A stretch of DNA of 64,000 nt, taken from positions 124,001 through 188,000 of the forward strand of contig NAJO01000012.1 in the NCBI GenBank assembly GCA_002077065.1. Reading direction: 5' to 3'. Made by a program: the position numbers and the translations under genes. Of the stretch, positions 9,707 through 20,882 are shown piece by piece (the stretch's first letter is position 1; every line of letters starts with the position of its first letter). The notes under the pieces were generated by a model. It did not search any database. It was not told where the DNA came from and was given only the letters and a program-made list of their open reading frames with translations. Source of the DNA: Cryoendolithus antarcticus. Taxonomy: Eukaryota > Ascomycota > Dothideomycetes > Cladosporiales > Cladosporiaceae.

Positions 9707-12022
9707 CTAGAACTGACCCGCGCTCCCAGTGCTGCTATAGCCGGATGTTTGCGTAGAAGACGTACCGAACGTCGAAGGAGGCGGTGGTGGAGGCGCATAC
9801 GAGTTCGAGGGTGGGTAGGAGCCGTAGCCATCAGTGTCGCCACCACCGGAGCCAGATCCGATTGGAGGCGGAGGTGGAGGGTTGTAGGTGCTACGACGGC
9901 GGTCGTCGTAGCTTGATATTGGTGGTCGAGAGCGCGAAGTGGAGGAGGCAGCCGGATCGTAGGCCCTCTGTTGTGGAAGTGGTTGGTTCCGAGACGGTAT
10001 GGGCTTCCCACGCGGCTCATCTTTGTCATCGTAGGAGCCTCTCGGGTAGTCGGTGTTTATGGAGTCACGATCAAGGTATGACGAGCGTGCAGGTGGGTTT
10101 CGTGAGTATGGCATGTTGGAGCCATGCTGGGCTGATGGAATATCGTTGACGTGGACAGGCTCGCTGCGGGTGTAAGGGTTCGTAGGTGGAGGCGAGCGAC
10201 GCGGCCTAGGGTAACTGCTAGGTTGGAAGGATGGTGGAGGTACGCCAGAGCCTGTGGACATTCTATGACGCGGTGGTCCTGAGGGTGGCGGACCGGCGGA
10301 CGTATAGCTGCTGGACAGCGGGGGTATTGAGTTCTGTCGTAAAGGTCTAGGGAGTGGAGCGCCGGGCTCGACAGGTCTGTACTGACTCGTAGTTGGCCGC
10401 TCGTACCTCTCGCTGCTGTCCGAGTTGTAGACTTTGCCTGCGCCTTCGCGTCCAGCATAAGGCTTGCGTTCGCGTTCGACGGGCAGTGACGACGATGAGC
10501 TCGCAAGTAGATCATCGTCATCAATGGCGTTCGAGAAGGATGAGCGTGAATATGGCTTCCTCTCTCGCTCAGGTATACTAGACTGCTGGCGTGGAGGCGC
10601 CGAGGTCGGTGGCGGTGGCATGGCGCTTGCGTTGCGGAGCTGCAATAGTGCGGCCTCATGGGCCATGCTCGCGATTATACGCTGTTCGGCCAGAGAATTT
10701 GGGAGAGATGGGAGCAGTCGTCTCGACAGTTCCTTGGGAAAGCGCTCGCTCTTGTCGTCTGCATTCGAGATCGGCATGTTCATGACAGCCTTTGCCAGTC
10801 GGTCGAACTCTAAATTCGGGTGCGCTTGTATCAAGCAGGTGAGAAACCACTCAAAGCCACATGGTGTCAACCCAGGAACGCTGGGCGCTTCATGAGTCTG
10901 CACCTGTACCAGGTGGTGTTGACACAACAGCTTCCTGTACACAACGCTGATCGCTTCATTGGACATTGCGCCGCCGAAGATGGTCTGCCAGGGATAGACT
11001 TCTACGGGCAGCTTGGTCTCGTGGAAGAACCGCAGCATCTTGTCAGGCGTCACGACGAAGCTGCCTTTCGGCTCGCAGTCGTCGATCAGATGGATCGCTA
11101 GTCCTCGCAGGAATTGACCGAGCCGTACAGTAGGATTGCCATTGTCGAACAGTGGCTTCCAGATCTTTTCCAACGTGGTCGGCTCCTCCAGTGGTGCCAT
11201 CGCAGCTGCAGGCCGGACACGAGGTCTCAAGCCCTCGCCTTTGCTGCTGGAAGTCGCCGAGTCCTGACTGTCGCGTCTATGAGTTGACTGCGTGCCTGTG
11301 GAGTCTGATAGGCTGTCTTTCCGTCGACTTGGCTTCTCGACTCGTTCGTGAGATCGCCGGCGCCTAGGCTCAGTCTGTCTGAGTGGCGCTCTGTCGGCAG
11401 CAGGTGGCCTCGGCGTGTCGCCATCACGATCGCTCTCCTTCCCATCGTCACTACGCACGCTGTAGGTGCTCCCAGCCTCCGACACTGGCTCAGGTGACAC
11501 AGATGCAAAGCTATCGGTATCTTGTCTCGCCGCCTGCGGCGAAGGAGGTGTAAAGCGCGAAGAGAATGAGCCGGTGCTTGACTGCACCGGCGACGTGGGT
11601 ACTGAAGCCACCGTTGGAGCCGGTGGAATTGCAGCTTGCTGCGATGGCGGAGACGACTGCTGAGCAAGATTTGCATTCTGGAGGTTCCTGACTACAGCCT
11701 CCGTGACCTGCGCCGTCACCTGCGCGATGAAGGCCTCACTTAGTTGGCCATTGAGTGTTTGCTTGTTTGTTTCGAATGCCTGGTCAACAGCATCGCGAAT
11801 GGGCTGTGGCTGATATATGATGGGTGTCGCACTCGAGCTCGCTCGTGATCTGCCTGCTGTGCGCCTTGGCTCGGCGAATAATGCATCGTCATGTCGGTCC
11901 TGCAGCGGAGGTGCAGCAATGAATGCTTCCTGGAATGCTTGTACCCTCGGTACTTGCTGCGGTTGGCCGCCCGACTGGCTGTCTGGTCCTGGCAGCGGGA
12001 ATTGCGATTGCTTGTCCTCCAT
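9707..12022 (-). CDS. DUF7514-type disordered fungal protein (771 aa)
   Basis: Single exon. The only folded-looking part is about residues 275-440, beginning MAPLEEPTTLEKIWKPLFDN and continuing through a helical block with conserved aromatic residues. I associate this with the fungal domain of unknown function DUF7514, from memory of family pattern rather than a search. The first 270 residues are Gln/Ser/Pro-rich with a short helical patch (about residues 75-115), then RS/RD-rich. The last 330 residues are Ser/Pro/Tyr/Arg-rich low complexity ending in Gly/Ser repeats. There are no membrane segments or signal peptide. Such architecture suits a scaffold or RNA-associated protein, but no function is known. 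It converges on RRP12. Confidence 0.8.
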   Translation of the reverse strand: MEDKQSQFPLPGPDSQSGGQPQQVPRVQAFQEAFIAAPPLQDRHDDALFAEPRRTAGRSRASSSATPIIYQPQPIRDAVDQAFETNKQTLNGQLSEAFIAQVTAQVTEAVVRNLQNANLAQQSSPPSQQAAIPPAPTVASVPTSPVQSSTGSFSSRFTPPSPQAARQDTDSFASVSPEPVSEAGSTYSVRSDDGKESDRDGDTPRPPAADRAPLRQTEPRRRRSHERVEKPSRRKDSLSDSTGTQSTHRRDSQDSATSSSKGEGLRPRVRPAAAMAPLEEPTTLEKIWKPLFDNGNPTVRLGQFLRGLAIHLIDDCEPKGSFVVTPDKMLRFFHETKLPVEVYPWQTIFGGAMSNEAISVVYRKLLCQHHLVQVQTHEAPSVPGLTPCGFEWFLTCLIQAHPNLEFDRLAKAVMNMPISNADDKSERFPKELSRRLLPSLPNSLAEQRIIASMAHEAALLQLRNASAMPPPPTSAPPRQQSSIPERERKPYSRSSFSNAIDDDDLLASSSSSLPVERERKPYAGREGAGKVYNSDSSERYERPTTSQYRPVEPGAPLPRPLRQNSIPPLSSSYTSAGPPPSGPPRHRMSTGSGVPPPSFQPSSYPRPRRSPPPTNPYTRSEPVHVNDIPSAQHGSNMPYSRNPPARSSYLDRDSINTDYPRGSYDDKDEPRGKPIPSRNQPLPQQRAYDPAASSTSRSRPPISSYDDRRRSTYNPPPPPPIGSGSGGGDTDGYGSYPPSNSYAPPPPPPSTFGTSSTQTSGYSSTGSAGQF

Positions 12023-13444
12023 CGTTCATCTGGCCGGGCTAATGCAGATGGTGGCAGGGCGGAACTCCAGCGCACAATTCGTGCTCTCCAGACTTCGCCT
12101 TGAATGGTCAGAAAAGTCGACCACTCGACTGAGATGATTCGTCAACTTGGTATGCCTATGCACAACTAAAGTATAAGCTCTGCTCATGCAGCAAAGGCTG
12201 CCTTTATTCCACTCGGACGGCGCTCGTGGCGGAGTATGTCTACAATCGGCCGGTGCTGTTGCGAGGCACAGGTGGCGATGCGAGTGTGTCGAAGCGCTGA
12301 TGACATTAGGATTATAGGATTGCCTTGCCCGGAATATCCAGATCAGTTCCGCAGTGTCTCGGGGCTGGTCATTTGTATCAGTCCTGTTCCTGCTGTGCTG
12401 GAAGGTGTGGCGCTGGGTCACGTCATTGGGCCGGATACCCCTGCTGCGAGCTGCTGGAACGTTGACGGCCCGGTATTGTACACAGCCGACCTCCTCCTAC
12501 CATACACATACCATCATATCAAAGACTTGCAAATCCAAACGATATCGAAAGATATCCTCAAGGCAACTATTATGGAAAGTCGAGGCAGAGGCGCTTAGGA
12601 ACATGTATGTCTCGCGTCGTGAACGCAGAGCCTCGCGCCCATCTCGTAAGCTATCATTGACCGGTCTGCTACGCCCCGCTGCGGCAAAAACATATCTACC
12701 TGACCGGCAGTATACAAACCACCGAGGTGTGGTCGGTGGTGTCACACTCGCGCTTCGCTTACACAAGGCTGCGGCTCTGCGGGCGATGTGGAAGGTATGT
12801 CGGCGCCGTAGCAGTACGTCCACAGGTACTTTCGACGACCATTGAGCGGTGCTGCCTCGCGTCGCAGACAGAGGCAGTATGGATCGCGAATACATTTGTC
12901 GCGATCACGGCCATTGAGGGCGAATTAAGGTTCACATTGTAGGAGGATATGTGCATAGCCTCGGTGGGTGACAATGGCTGTCAGCAGGGCTGTTCATCAG
13001 CACCTACGACAGCGACCCGACATTATCATCTCGTGCACATCTCCTGCAAGCAAGTGGCTTTATTCAGACTCTATCCTCACAAGATCAGGCCGAGGGCGCA
13101 TTGCCGTGCACTGCTGGGCCAGCCTGCTATCTCATCTGCTGATTAGATAGCAACCCATCCGCAGACCGCGAAGACACCACTCGAAGAGACGTGAAAGCCG
13201 ACGCCCAGCATAAGGTCGACTCCCCGATTGCTGGCAAAGATAGCGACTACCGCACGCAAGCCATCTTCTCTTCGGTACCGCAACGCCGATCTCATGCAAG
13301 GCTGGACAACGCCAGAGGTGATACATGCACTGGGCCGCAATCGAGTTGCCAGCCTGATGTCTGGATGAGAGCCGTACAAATGTAGCAGAACTCCCACCAC
13401 GCCCGCTGCCCACTCCCCGCTATTGACATTGCGCTATCTCTGCT
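12023..13444. other. intergenic region (about 1.4 kb)
   Basis: Between the DUF7514-type gene start and the cysteine-rich pseudogene. I looked for a signal-peptide exon for the pseudogene here and found no ATG-led hydrophobic exon with a fitting donor. No other feature is supported. Confidence 0.5.
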
Positions 13445-14203
13445 GTGAGTGCTACTGCTGACAGCACGCAGTCTTGCTACTTTCCCGACGGAACGCAGGC
13501 GGTTGACGAATTCCCATGCAACCCAGCCGCGGGGTTCAGTCCATGCTGCCATTCAGCAGATGAGTGTACGACGAATGGATTCTGCAAATACTTCGACAAG
13601 GGCGATACCAACTTCTTATGGCGAGCAGGGTGTTCGGACCCGACTTGAGAGTCCATATCTTGCCCCGACTACTGCTATGACTCCAGTGAGTTCGTTCGCC
13701 GGGGACAGCGGGAACATAGACTAACTAAGTGGCAGGCAGCACTGCGACTGGGCAGGACTACGTCGTCACGGCGTGCTCCGAGACTACATATTGCTGTACG
13801 TACGAAGGCACTGCACTGCAAGACAATGGTTTCAAGTACGACTGCTGCAATAACACGACAAGAGTCTCCACTGCGGGCGCTGCTTTGCAGCTGAAAGAAG
13901 CGAACACCACCGCCAGCAGTACGCCAGGTATGCTGTATGCGACATCAACTTCGCTCTCGACATCCACAGCAACGACCTCTGGTACTCCATCAGCGGCGAC
14001 GGCACCCTCGGCTGTGCCCTCCAAACAGATTGGGCACCGTCGCACTGGCCGATCTAGGCGCTGGTGGAGCTTTGCTACTGCTCTCCTGTGTAGCCGCTGT
14101 GTTTGCAGTCAGGTGCAGGATGAAGAAGCCAACGCGTACCTGGCACCGTCTCGAGAAGTATCCAAGCACGGAAAGACGCGCACAGTCTGGGACGCATCTC
14201 TGA
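13445..14203 (+). pseudogene. decayed cysteine-rich, single-span membrane protein gene
   Basis: The remnant reads as a known fungal architecture. A secreted cysteine-rich module (SCYFPDGTQAVDEFPCNP, then CCHSADECTTNGFC, ending CPDYCYDS) is followed by a second Cys cluster (CSETTYCCTYEG), a Ser/Thr linker, a transmembrane helix (ALLLLSCVAAVFAV) and a basic cytosolic tail RCRMKKP. The Cys region is interrupted by a good intron, 13697-13736 approximately (GTGAGT..CTAAC..GGCAG). Three faults are visible. There is no ATG or signal-peptide exon: the frame opens on GTG after an upstream stop. A TGA at 13646-13648 sits where relatives usually have Trp before ESxxCP. The linker frame and the membrane-helix frame differ by one base, changing near 14030-14040. 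I therefore call it a pseudogene, or a sequence with assembly errors. Confidence 0.6.
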
Positions 14204-14206
14204 GGT

Positions 14207-15199
14207 AGATCAAAAGGCAGCACGATAAGACGCGGACTCGCAGAGGCGATAGTAATGAACGGAGAAACGATGCGAGATCTGATGCGTTCAAGCTTCGAGT
14301 GCGATTGTTGCTCATGTAGCCACCTCACACCGATATGCTTGGTCAACGAATTATGAACAAATAATTTACATCATTCAGCGGTCGCCGTCATCTGTTCGCC
14401 TGCTAAGATGCGTGTCGCTAGTGGTCTTGACTCGGTCGACGTTCAAAGACCAAACCCACACGATTTGGCGACTTCGGCATCGCGAGCCGACAGGGACGAT
14501 GCGGTAGTTTGGCCTAGCGTGATGCTTCTGATTGGCGTCCCACGTGATGATCGGCGGAGGAAGGTGGAGGCGTCTGAAACGCGCTATTCGTGGACTGTGC
14601 CGCTGGGTGCTTCAGATTTCGAGGAAGTGACCGGCATGACATTTACGATAGTCAGCGTGGTGTTGAGTACACCAGTGTGAACACGATAAGGTGTGTTATA
14701 AGCTGCCGATAGCCATAACGCGTGATGATTGATCAAGTTTACGGCGCATCGGTCAGCATCGTCGATATGATCGCGTGGAGCAACATAGATCGGCAAAGAG
14801 ACAAGGACCCTTGTCCCCGCTGAAACCAGAACTCCACCATCAGTCAGACTATTGTACAGTACACTGCGCTCCCCTGCTATCCTGCAACCGTGTTGCTGGC
14901 AGTCCGTCGCACCACAACGCCCGCCCCTGTGTTTCCCGCGACACCCTCCTCGCTTGCCTTCTCAGCCCACGACACACATAGGTCTCTCGGGTTGAAGGAG
15001 TTCGGCGGCTACGGGTGGTGGTCTAGAGCGAGAGTGGAAGAGGCGAGACAGCAGCAGTATCTGGACGAGACAGACAGCACGGCATGGACGCGTAGTGTGT
15101 TGTTGCATCGTGCCCTTTGTGTGCGCGGACTGCTCTTGCCGTCTGAAGAAAGACAAGCCGAAACGCACAGCTCGACTTCCTTAGCATCTCTGGGCTGTC
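14207..15199. other. intergenic region upstream of STE11
   Basis: Nearly 1 kb with no supported gene; likely contains the STE11 promoter and 5' UTR. Nothing else distinct is seen. Confidence 0.5.
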
Positions 15200-18148
15200 A
15201 TGGCCACGATGGCTTCTCGCCAGCCTTATCAGGTACCACTGGGCTCAGCGGGCGTGACGAGCTCGACTGCCCACTACAGGGCGCCTCCTTCAGCAGCCCC
15301 TGCGACGAACGGAACCAACCATAATGTATTTACTTCGCCCACTGAGTCCGAGTTCTCTGAATCCTACCGAGAGAGCACCGGCGAGGCTGTCCAGGACTGG
15401 GACGAGGTTCGCGTTGGCGAATGGCTGAAGAGCATCGACTGCGCTCACTACGTGGATCTGTTCAGGAGGAACAACATCAACGGGGAGAATCTCATGGACA
15501 TCGACCTTATGATGCTGAAGGAGATCGGCGTCAAGAAGCTGGGTGACCGGGTGCGCATCAATCAAAGAGCGAAGGACTTTCGGGGTAGTGTGCAGAAGCG
15601 GGCAAGTAAACGTGTGATGAACAGGGTAAGTCCTCTTGAGGTAGGTTACGGGTGTGGCACTGACAGTGTATAGCAATCGCTTGCTACGCTCGACGGCAAC
15701 AGTCAGCTCACACCGCCATCTTCTGCTTCGCCACGGCACATGCACTCAGCACGAGCAACGACGAGTACGAGGGCAGAGAAACGCATGTCGCGGCAGATCA
15801 CGGGACAGGACGCAACCGCGTACGGGACGCATCTGACTGTCAAAGCATCGTCAAGACCCGGGTCACCCCTGATAGACCAAGAGAATCGCATAAGAGTACA
15901 GCGAGCTACGCCGATTGATAATACGCGTAAAGAGCAGAGCGCAAGCTACTTCACACAGCCGCCGTCAAGCAGCACGAGCAGCAGATTCGGCAATCGCAGC
16001 ACTCCTGTTGAAACGCCACAAACAGCTCGCTTCGCTGGGCACGTAAAGCAGTCTCCATCGTTGGAGCACCTTAGCACAGCCAACGTTGCGGGAGCGTTGC
16101 CAAGCGACAAAGCTCTGATCCGGGTCATATTTGAGACGGGCAGGTGGTCAGTATTGAACATCGAGGGCTTCCGCTCAGCAGAGGACATCGTCAGGGCAAC
16201 TCTCAAGAAGGGTAATCTGAACGAGAACCACTGCAGATCGTATTGCTTTTACGTGCTGGATGGTACTGACCCGAACCCCACATACTGCCGGAGGATCAGC
16301 GATGGCGAGCTGGTGCGATTATGCCAAGACAAGGTGCGGAGTGAACGGGGGCGACTCATACTGCGCAAGATCCATGCCGGCGAGCCGGAAGGAGACCAGC
16401 TGCGGGCTGCAGCTCGCATCGCCGAGCAACAACAGCCTTCGCCACCAGCGATCGAAGTTCAGCAACCGCCCAAGTCGAGAAGTCAGCTGAAGATCGAGAA
16501 GGTGTTCGGTGAGCCTCTTGCAGCAGTCAGCTACCCGATGTCGCCTGCGAGTCAGGCCGAGAGAAGAGAGTATTTCGACTCTGAACACGCGATCTCGAGA
16601 AACGTCAGCACAAGTACGACAGCATCAGCGCGCGCGAGGAAGTTAAAAGACTTCTATGGCGCCCGCCCACCGACAGAGCTCATCACACAGGACTTACAGT
16701 CTTACTTCCCAGAGGTCAAGAAAGAGGAGATGGATCGCACAGTGCGGATGTCAGTCCGGCGATCACAACGCATGAGCAAGGCCATGAGCCGACTCAGCAT
16801 AGCCAGCAACTTCAGCATGGGCAGCGTTGCTCACGACGCTCCTCCTCTGCCCTCGATCGCAGATCGATACCTCAACCAAGCTGCAGGCGGGCGGCCTGGT
16901 CTACGTCCATTGAGTGTCGTCCGTCTTGGACTACCCAACGCCGGCTATCGCGACTCTGTCGCGAGCAGCATGCTATCGCCGCTCGACGAAGAATCACCAC
17001 TCGAGCCCAACCGAAAATCCTACGTTTCGTTCGGAGCAGATAGCAACTCAGACGGCGTTAGCAGCACCACGACGAGTACAAATATCGCTGTTACCGATCC
17101 CGATGGCCACAGCAGTAATGCAGGCATGAACTCTTATTTCGATGACACGGCTTCGACATCACCGCCTGGCACAGAGCACAATAGTCTCAACTCCCGCCTG
17201 TCACACTACATAGCCGAAGATGGCGAAGAAGAAGATGAAGAACTGATGCAGCATCTCGAGAAAGACTCCTGGGACGACCTCAAGTACATGAAGGGTGCCA
17301 TGATTGGACAAGGCAGCTTCGGCACAGTGTACCTTGCTCTGCACGCCGTTACAGCAGAGCTCATGGCCGTAAAGCAAGTCGAGATGCCCTCTGCCTCGAA
17401 CACCGCGCTCGATGCCAAGAAGACGAACATGATCGAGGCTCTGAAACATGAGATCTCGCTCTTGCGCGAGCTGAAGCACCCTAATATCGTGCAATATCTT
17501 GGCTCCAACAGCGACGCGCAGCATCTGAATATTTTCCTCGAATACGTCGCTGGTGGCTCAGTGGCGAGCATGCTAGTCAACTACGGTCCTCTGAACGAGT
17601 CGCTCTGCGCCAACTTCGTCCGCCAGATCCTACAAGGTCTTGCGTACTTGCACAGCAAAGACATCATACACCGAGATATCAAAGGCGCGAACATTCTGGT
17701 TGACAATAAAGGCACAGTCAAGATCTCCGACTTTGGTATTTCGAAGCGCGTCGAAGCGTCTTCCCTACTGTCCTCTGCCGACGCTCCACCGGGCACTAAG
17801 CCCCGACCTCACAACCCGCGTGTCTCGCTTCAAGGCTCAGTCTTCTGGATGGCGCCCGAAGTCGTGCGACAGACAGCTTACACTAAGAAAGCTGACATAT
17901 GGTCGCTCGGCTGTCTCATTGTCGAGATGATGACTGGCTCGCATCCACATCCCAATTGCACACAACTGCAAGCTATCTTCCGCATCGGCGGAACTGGCCA
18001 GGGAGGGAGTCAAGCGAAACCAGACCTGCCTAGTGGGATCAGCGCGGACGCGAAAGAGTTTTTGGAGAGCGTGTTTGAGATCGAGTTCGAGCGGCGGCCG
18101 ACTGCTGAGGAGTTGCTGCAGAGTGCATTTTGTAGGCTTAGGGGGTAA
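15200..18148 (+). CDS. STE11: MAPKKK Ste11
   Basis: Exons 15200-15625 and 15674-18148 flank a 48-base intron (GTAAGT..GTATAG), phase 0; 966 aa. Domains in order: a SAM domain about residues 65-130 (VGEWLKSIDCAHYVDLFRR), a Ras-association/Ste50-binding-type RBD about 287-375 (LIRVIFETGRWSVLNIEGFR), a disordered Ser-rich linker, and a Ser/Thr kinase domain about 679-965. Kinase landmarks are GQGSFGTVY (ATP loop), AVKQVEM (catalytic Lys), HRDIKGANIL, DFG in KISDFGISK and WMAPEVV. This order (SAM, RBD, kinase) is typical of fungal Ste11. It should phosphorylate a Ste7/Pbs2-type MAPKK in mating, filamentation and osmostress signalling, held by Ste50. A second ATG three codons in is an alternative start. 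RFC5 follows on the same strand. Confidence 0.95.
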
Positions 18149-18491
18149 GGGGGCTTAGGTATGGGATGCCGGATTGGGGGGGTGGACTGTGTAATGAGCG
18201 GCATTGTCAGGCTGGACTTTTTGCGAATAGCAGTCATAATGCAGCATGTAGGGAAGAGTATGAGTGACCTTATTGCTACTTCGAACGGTGTCTACATGTA
18301 CCTGATGTTCGCTGTGGGAAGGATCTTGCTTGCCATTGGGCTCGTAAAGTGCAACACGTCCAAGTCGCGTCACTGGACGCGTCCACCCGAGCTTCATCTG
18401 ACCAGGTGAACATTCCTTGCTGCACTGTCACCGCGAACTCTGCAACGATTAGCCTGTATAGAGAAATTGTAGTAATACCTACTGTGGCATC
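18149..18491. other. intergenic region between STE11 and RFC5
   Basis: About 340 bases holding the STE11 3' UTR and the RFC5 promoter; no gene seen. Confidence 0.5.
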
Positions 18492-19915
18492 ATGGCTCTC
18501 CTCGTCGACAAACACCGCCCGCGTACGCTACAGACACTCTCATATCATCCAGAGCTGTCAGATCGATTGAAGGCATTGGTACACACGATGCACTCTCCAT
18601 AAGTACCCGCACATCCATGCTAATTGAGAGGAACAGGCAGCAAGTGGCGACTTCCCTCACCTCCTTGTCTACGGTCCCTCAGGCGCAGGCAAGAAGACTC
18701 GCATCACAGCCACTCTGCGCGAGCTCTACGGTCCTGGCGTAGAGAAGATCAAGATCGATAGTCGCGTCTTCCAAACGACGAGGTACTGACCATATCTTAT
18801 CATGGTCGAATTCGTCCACTGACAGGACCGAAGTAACCGCAAACTCGAATTCACCATCGTCTCCTCCAACTACCACCTCGAAATCACCCCCTCCGACGTC
18901 GGCAACAACGACCGCACGGTGATTCAATCGCTCCTCAAAGAAGTCGCCCAAACTCAACAAGTCGACACTTCCGCGCGACAGCGCTTCAAGGTAGTCATCA
19001 TAAATGAAGCTGACTCCCTGACTCGAGATGCACAAGCTGCGCTGCGAAGGACTATGGAAAAGTACAGTCCGAATCTGCGGTTAGTGCTGGTAGCGGGGAG
19101 TACGAGTAACATCATCGCGCCGATACGGAGTCGATGTTTGGGCGTCAGGGTCGCGGCGCCGAGTGTGGACATTATTGCGGGCGCGTTGGCGGAGGTGGGG
19201 AGGAAGGAGGGGTTTAAGGGGTGTGAGGGGTTAGAGCGTAGGGTGGCGAAGGAGAGCGGACGGAATTTGAGGAGGGCGCTGTTGATGTTTGAGGCCGTGC
19301 ATGCGCAGAAGTGAGTCCACGAAGACAGGGAGGGGGATGGGCTAGGTTTGGGCTGACGACAGGTGCAGTGACAACGTCAACGAGAAGACGCCGATACCGC
19401 CACCTGACTGGGAGGCTTTGATCGATGTCATTGCAAAGGAGATCATTGAGGAGAGATCGCCGGCGAGGATTCTGCAGACGAGGGCGAAGCTGTATGATTT
19501 GCTTACGCATTGCATACCTGCTACGACGGTGTTGAAGGTGTGTTGTTCCCCGCCTCGCTCCGCGACTGCTTTGGAACATGCTAACAAGATGTGTGTCTGC
19601 GCAGACTCTCACCTTCAAGCTCATGCCTCGGATCGACGACGTGCTGAAAGCTGAAGTGGTCAAGTGGGCGGCGTTCTACGAGCACAGAATACGGAATGGA
19701 AGTGTATGTTGCTCTGACTGCTTGAGATGTGCATGAAGCTGACATTGCGCGCAGAAAGTCATCTTCCATCTCGAGGCGTTTGTGGCGAAGTTCATGCGGA
19801 TATATGAAGGGTGAGTGTTGCAAGGCTGTCGCCAAGAACATGGCGTCGAGATGATACTGACCCCAATGTTCTCCCCAGGCATCTGATGGGCATGGATATC
19901 GACTGGGACGACTGA
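18492..19915 (+). CDS. RFC5: replication factor C small subunit Rfc5 (human RFC3 type)
   Basis: Seven exons: 18492-18578, 18637-18782, 18834-19310, 19363-19537, 19605-19703, 19755-19810 and 19879-19915; 358 aa, the usual size. The family-specific Walker A GPSGAGKKT (residues 42-50) and the INEADSL Walker B replacement identify the Rfc5/human RFC3 subunit rather than Rfc2-4. The SRC arginine-finger motif is present as IRSRCL. Exon 3 uses an AAG acceptor (ccgAAG); this choice alone restores TTSNRKLE, which matches the conserved TSNRKLE, whereas the CAG eight bases upstream breaks the frame. The protein is part of the clamp loader that opens PCNA on primed DNA, and of the Rad24/Ctf18/Elg1 alternative loaders. 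The C-terminus HLMGMDIDWDD is complete. Confidence 0.94.
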
Positions 19916-20350
19916 TTTCGCTTCAGGCGGGTCGTTGAAGTACCAGTCTTTTTCTGGTCCTTACATTCAAGCGCGGCGTTCGGTCATCACAGCTCAGCGT
20001 AGCTGTATGCTGTATATGCGGAGTCACGCAGAGTTCTGGTACATATACATAACTCGTATCGCTGCTGTCTCCAGTACCCCGGCCCTACTAGCACCAAACC
20101 CCGGCAGTCTATCATGCAGGGCGATCGGTACCTGCACCCCGCTTGCATCATGGCTCTCAATGCTCCTGCAAGCATTTCCAACATCTTTTGACCGATCATC
20201 TCGTATCAACATTTCCGTCACTCAAGTCAAACCCAGCCATCACCTTCATTCCTTCCAGACTTCACCACTACGCAGTCTCAGACCCCGCGGGCAGCGTTCT
20301 ACCGTCCGAACCAACCTCAAGCGCACACGACTCTCACACACCCCGCCAAC
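19916..20350. other. intergenic region
   Basis: Between RFC5 and the small hydrophilic protein. The last 100 bases before the start are Ser/Pro-codon-like, pyrimidine-rich leader sequence. No gene is supported. Confidence 0.45.
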
Positions 20351-20686
20351 ATGTCTTCCGGCTTAATGCAGACCGAGCCCGGCGGCGAACAAACCCAATA
20401 CGAGTCCGAGCACAATGACGCTCTCCCCTCCTCGAAATCCTCCGGCCAATTAGGCGCGAATCAAGAAAACACGAAACCCGGCAACGAGTCCGTCGTAGCC
20501 GACCAACAGAAAGCCGAGAGAGGCGAGAAGACGGCGGAGAATATACGGTACGGCCAGAAGCTTTCTGAGGAGGGGTTTGGAGGTGTGACGACGGGGCAGG
20601 AGGGTGGGGCTGGCACTGGTAGTGAGGGCAAGGAGAACACGAGAAAGACGCAGGGGTATGGTGAGGGGAGTGGGGTTGGGGGGTGA
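20351..20686 (+). CDS. small hydrophilic, probably disordered protein (111 aa)
   Basis: Single exon from ccaacATGTC. The protein is strongly hydrophilic: rich in Gly, Glu, Gln, Ser, Asn and Lys, with no hydrophobic core, Cys or Trp. Segments such as QLGANQENTKPGNESVVADQ and QKAERGEKTAENIRYGQKLS are not low-complexity repeats, and I believe similar short proteins occur across Pezizomycotina; I cannot name the family. Composition resembles hydrophilin/LEA-like or conidiation-induced small proteins, which would fit a role in desiccation or stress protection. That is inference from composition only. It converges on the alpha/beta hydrolase gene with about 200 bases between stops. Confidence 0.65.
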   Translation: MSSGLMQTEPGGEQTQYESEHNDALPSSKSSGQLGANQENTKPGNESVVADQQKAERGEKTAENIRYGQKLSEEGFGGVTTGQEGGAGTGSEGKENTRKTQGYGEGSGVGG

Positions 20687-20882
20687 AGCTTGATGGAGGA
20701 AACCATGAGGGACGAAATGGCAGAGTGTACGGGATTACCGCGAGCTTTGGAGACCACGCATCATGATATACGAGGCAGCTTTGGGTGTCTGCCCGAGTAT
20801 ATACGAATCGCAAGCATGGCGGCGCCGGCATGACGACAGAGTATGTTCAAATGATCCGAGGACATGTACGATGGCAACTACA

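Noticed and set aside
12023..13444. Signal-peptide exon for the cysteine-rich gene
   Set aside because: No ATG-led hydrophobic stretch with a donor in the correct phase was found; the nearest hydrophobic run (IDIALSLL) has no ATG before a stop.
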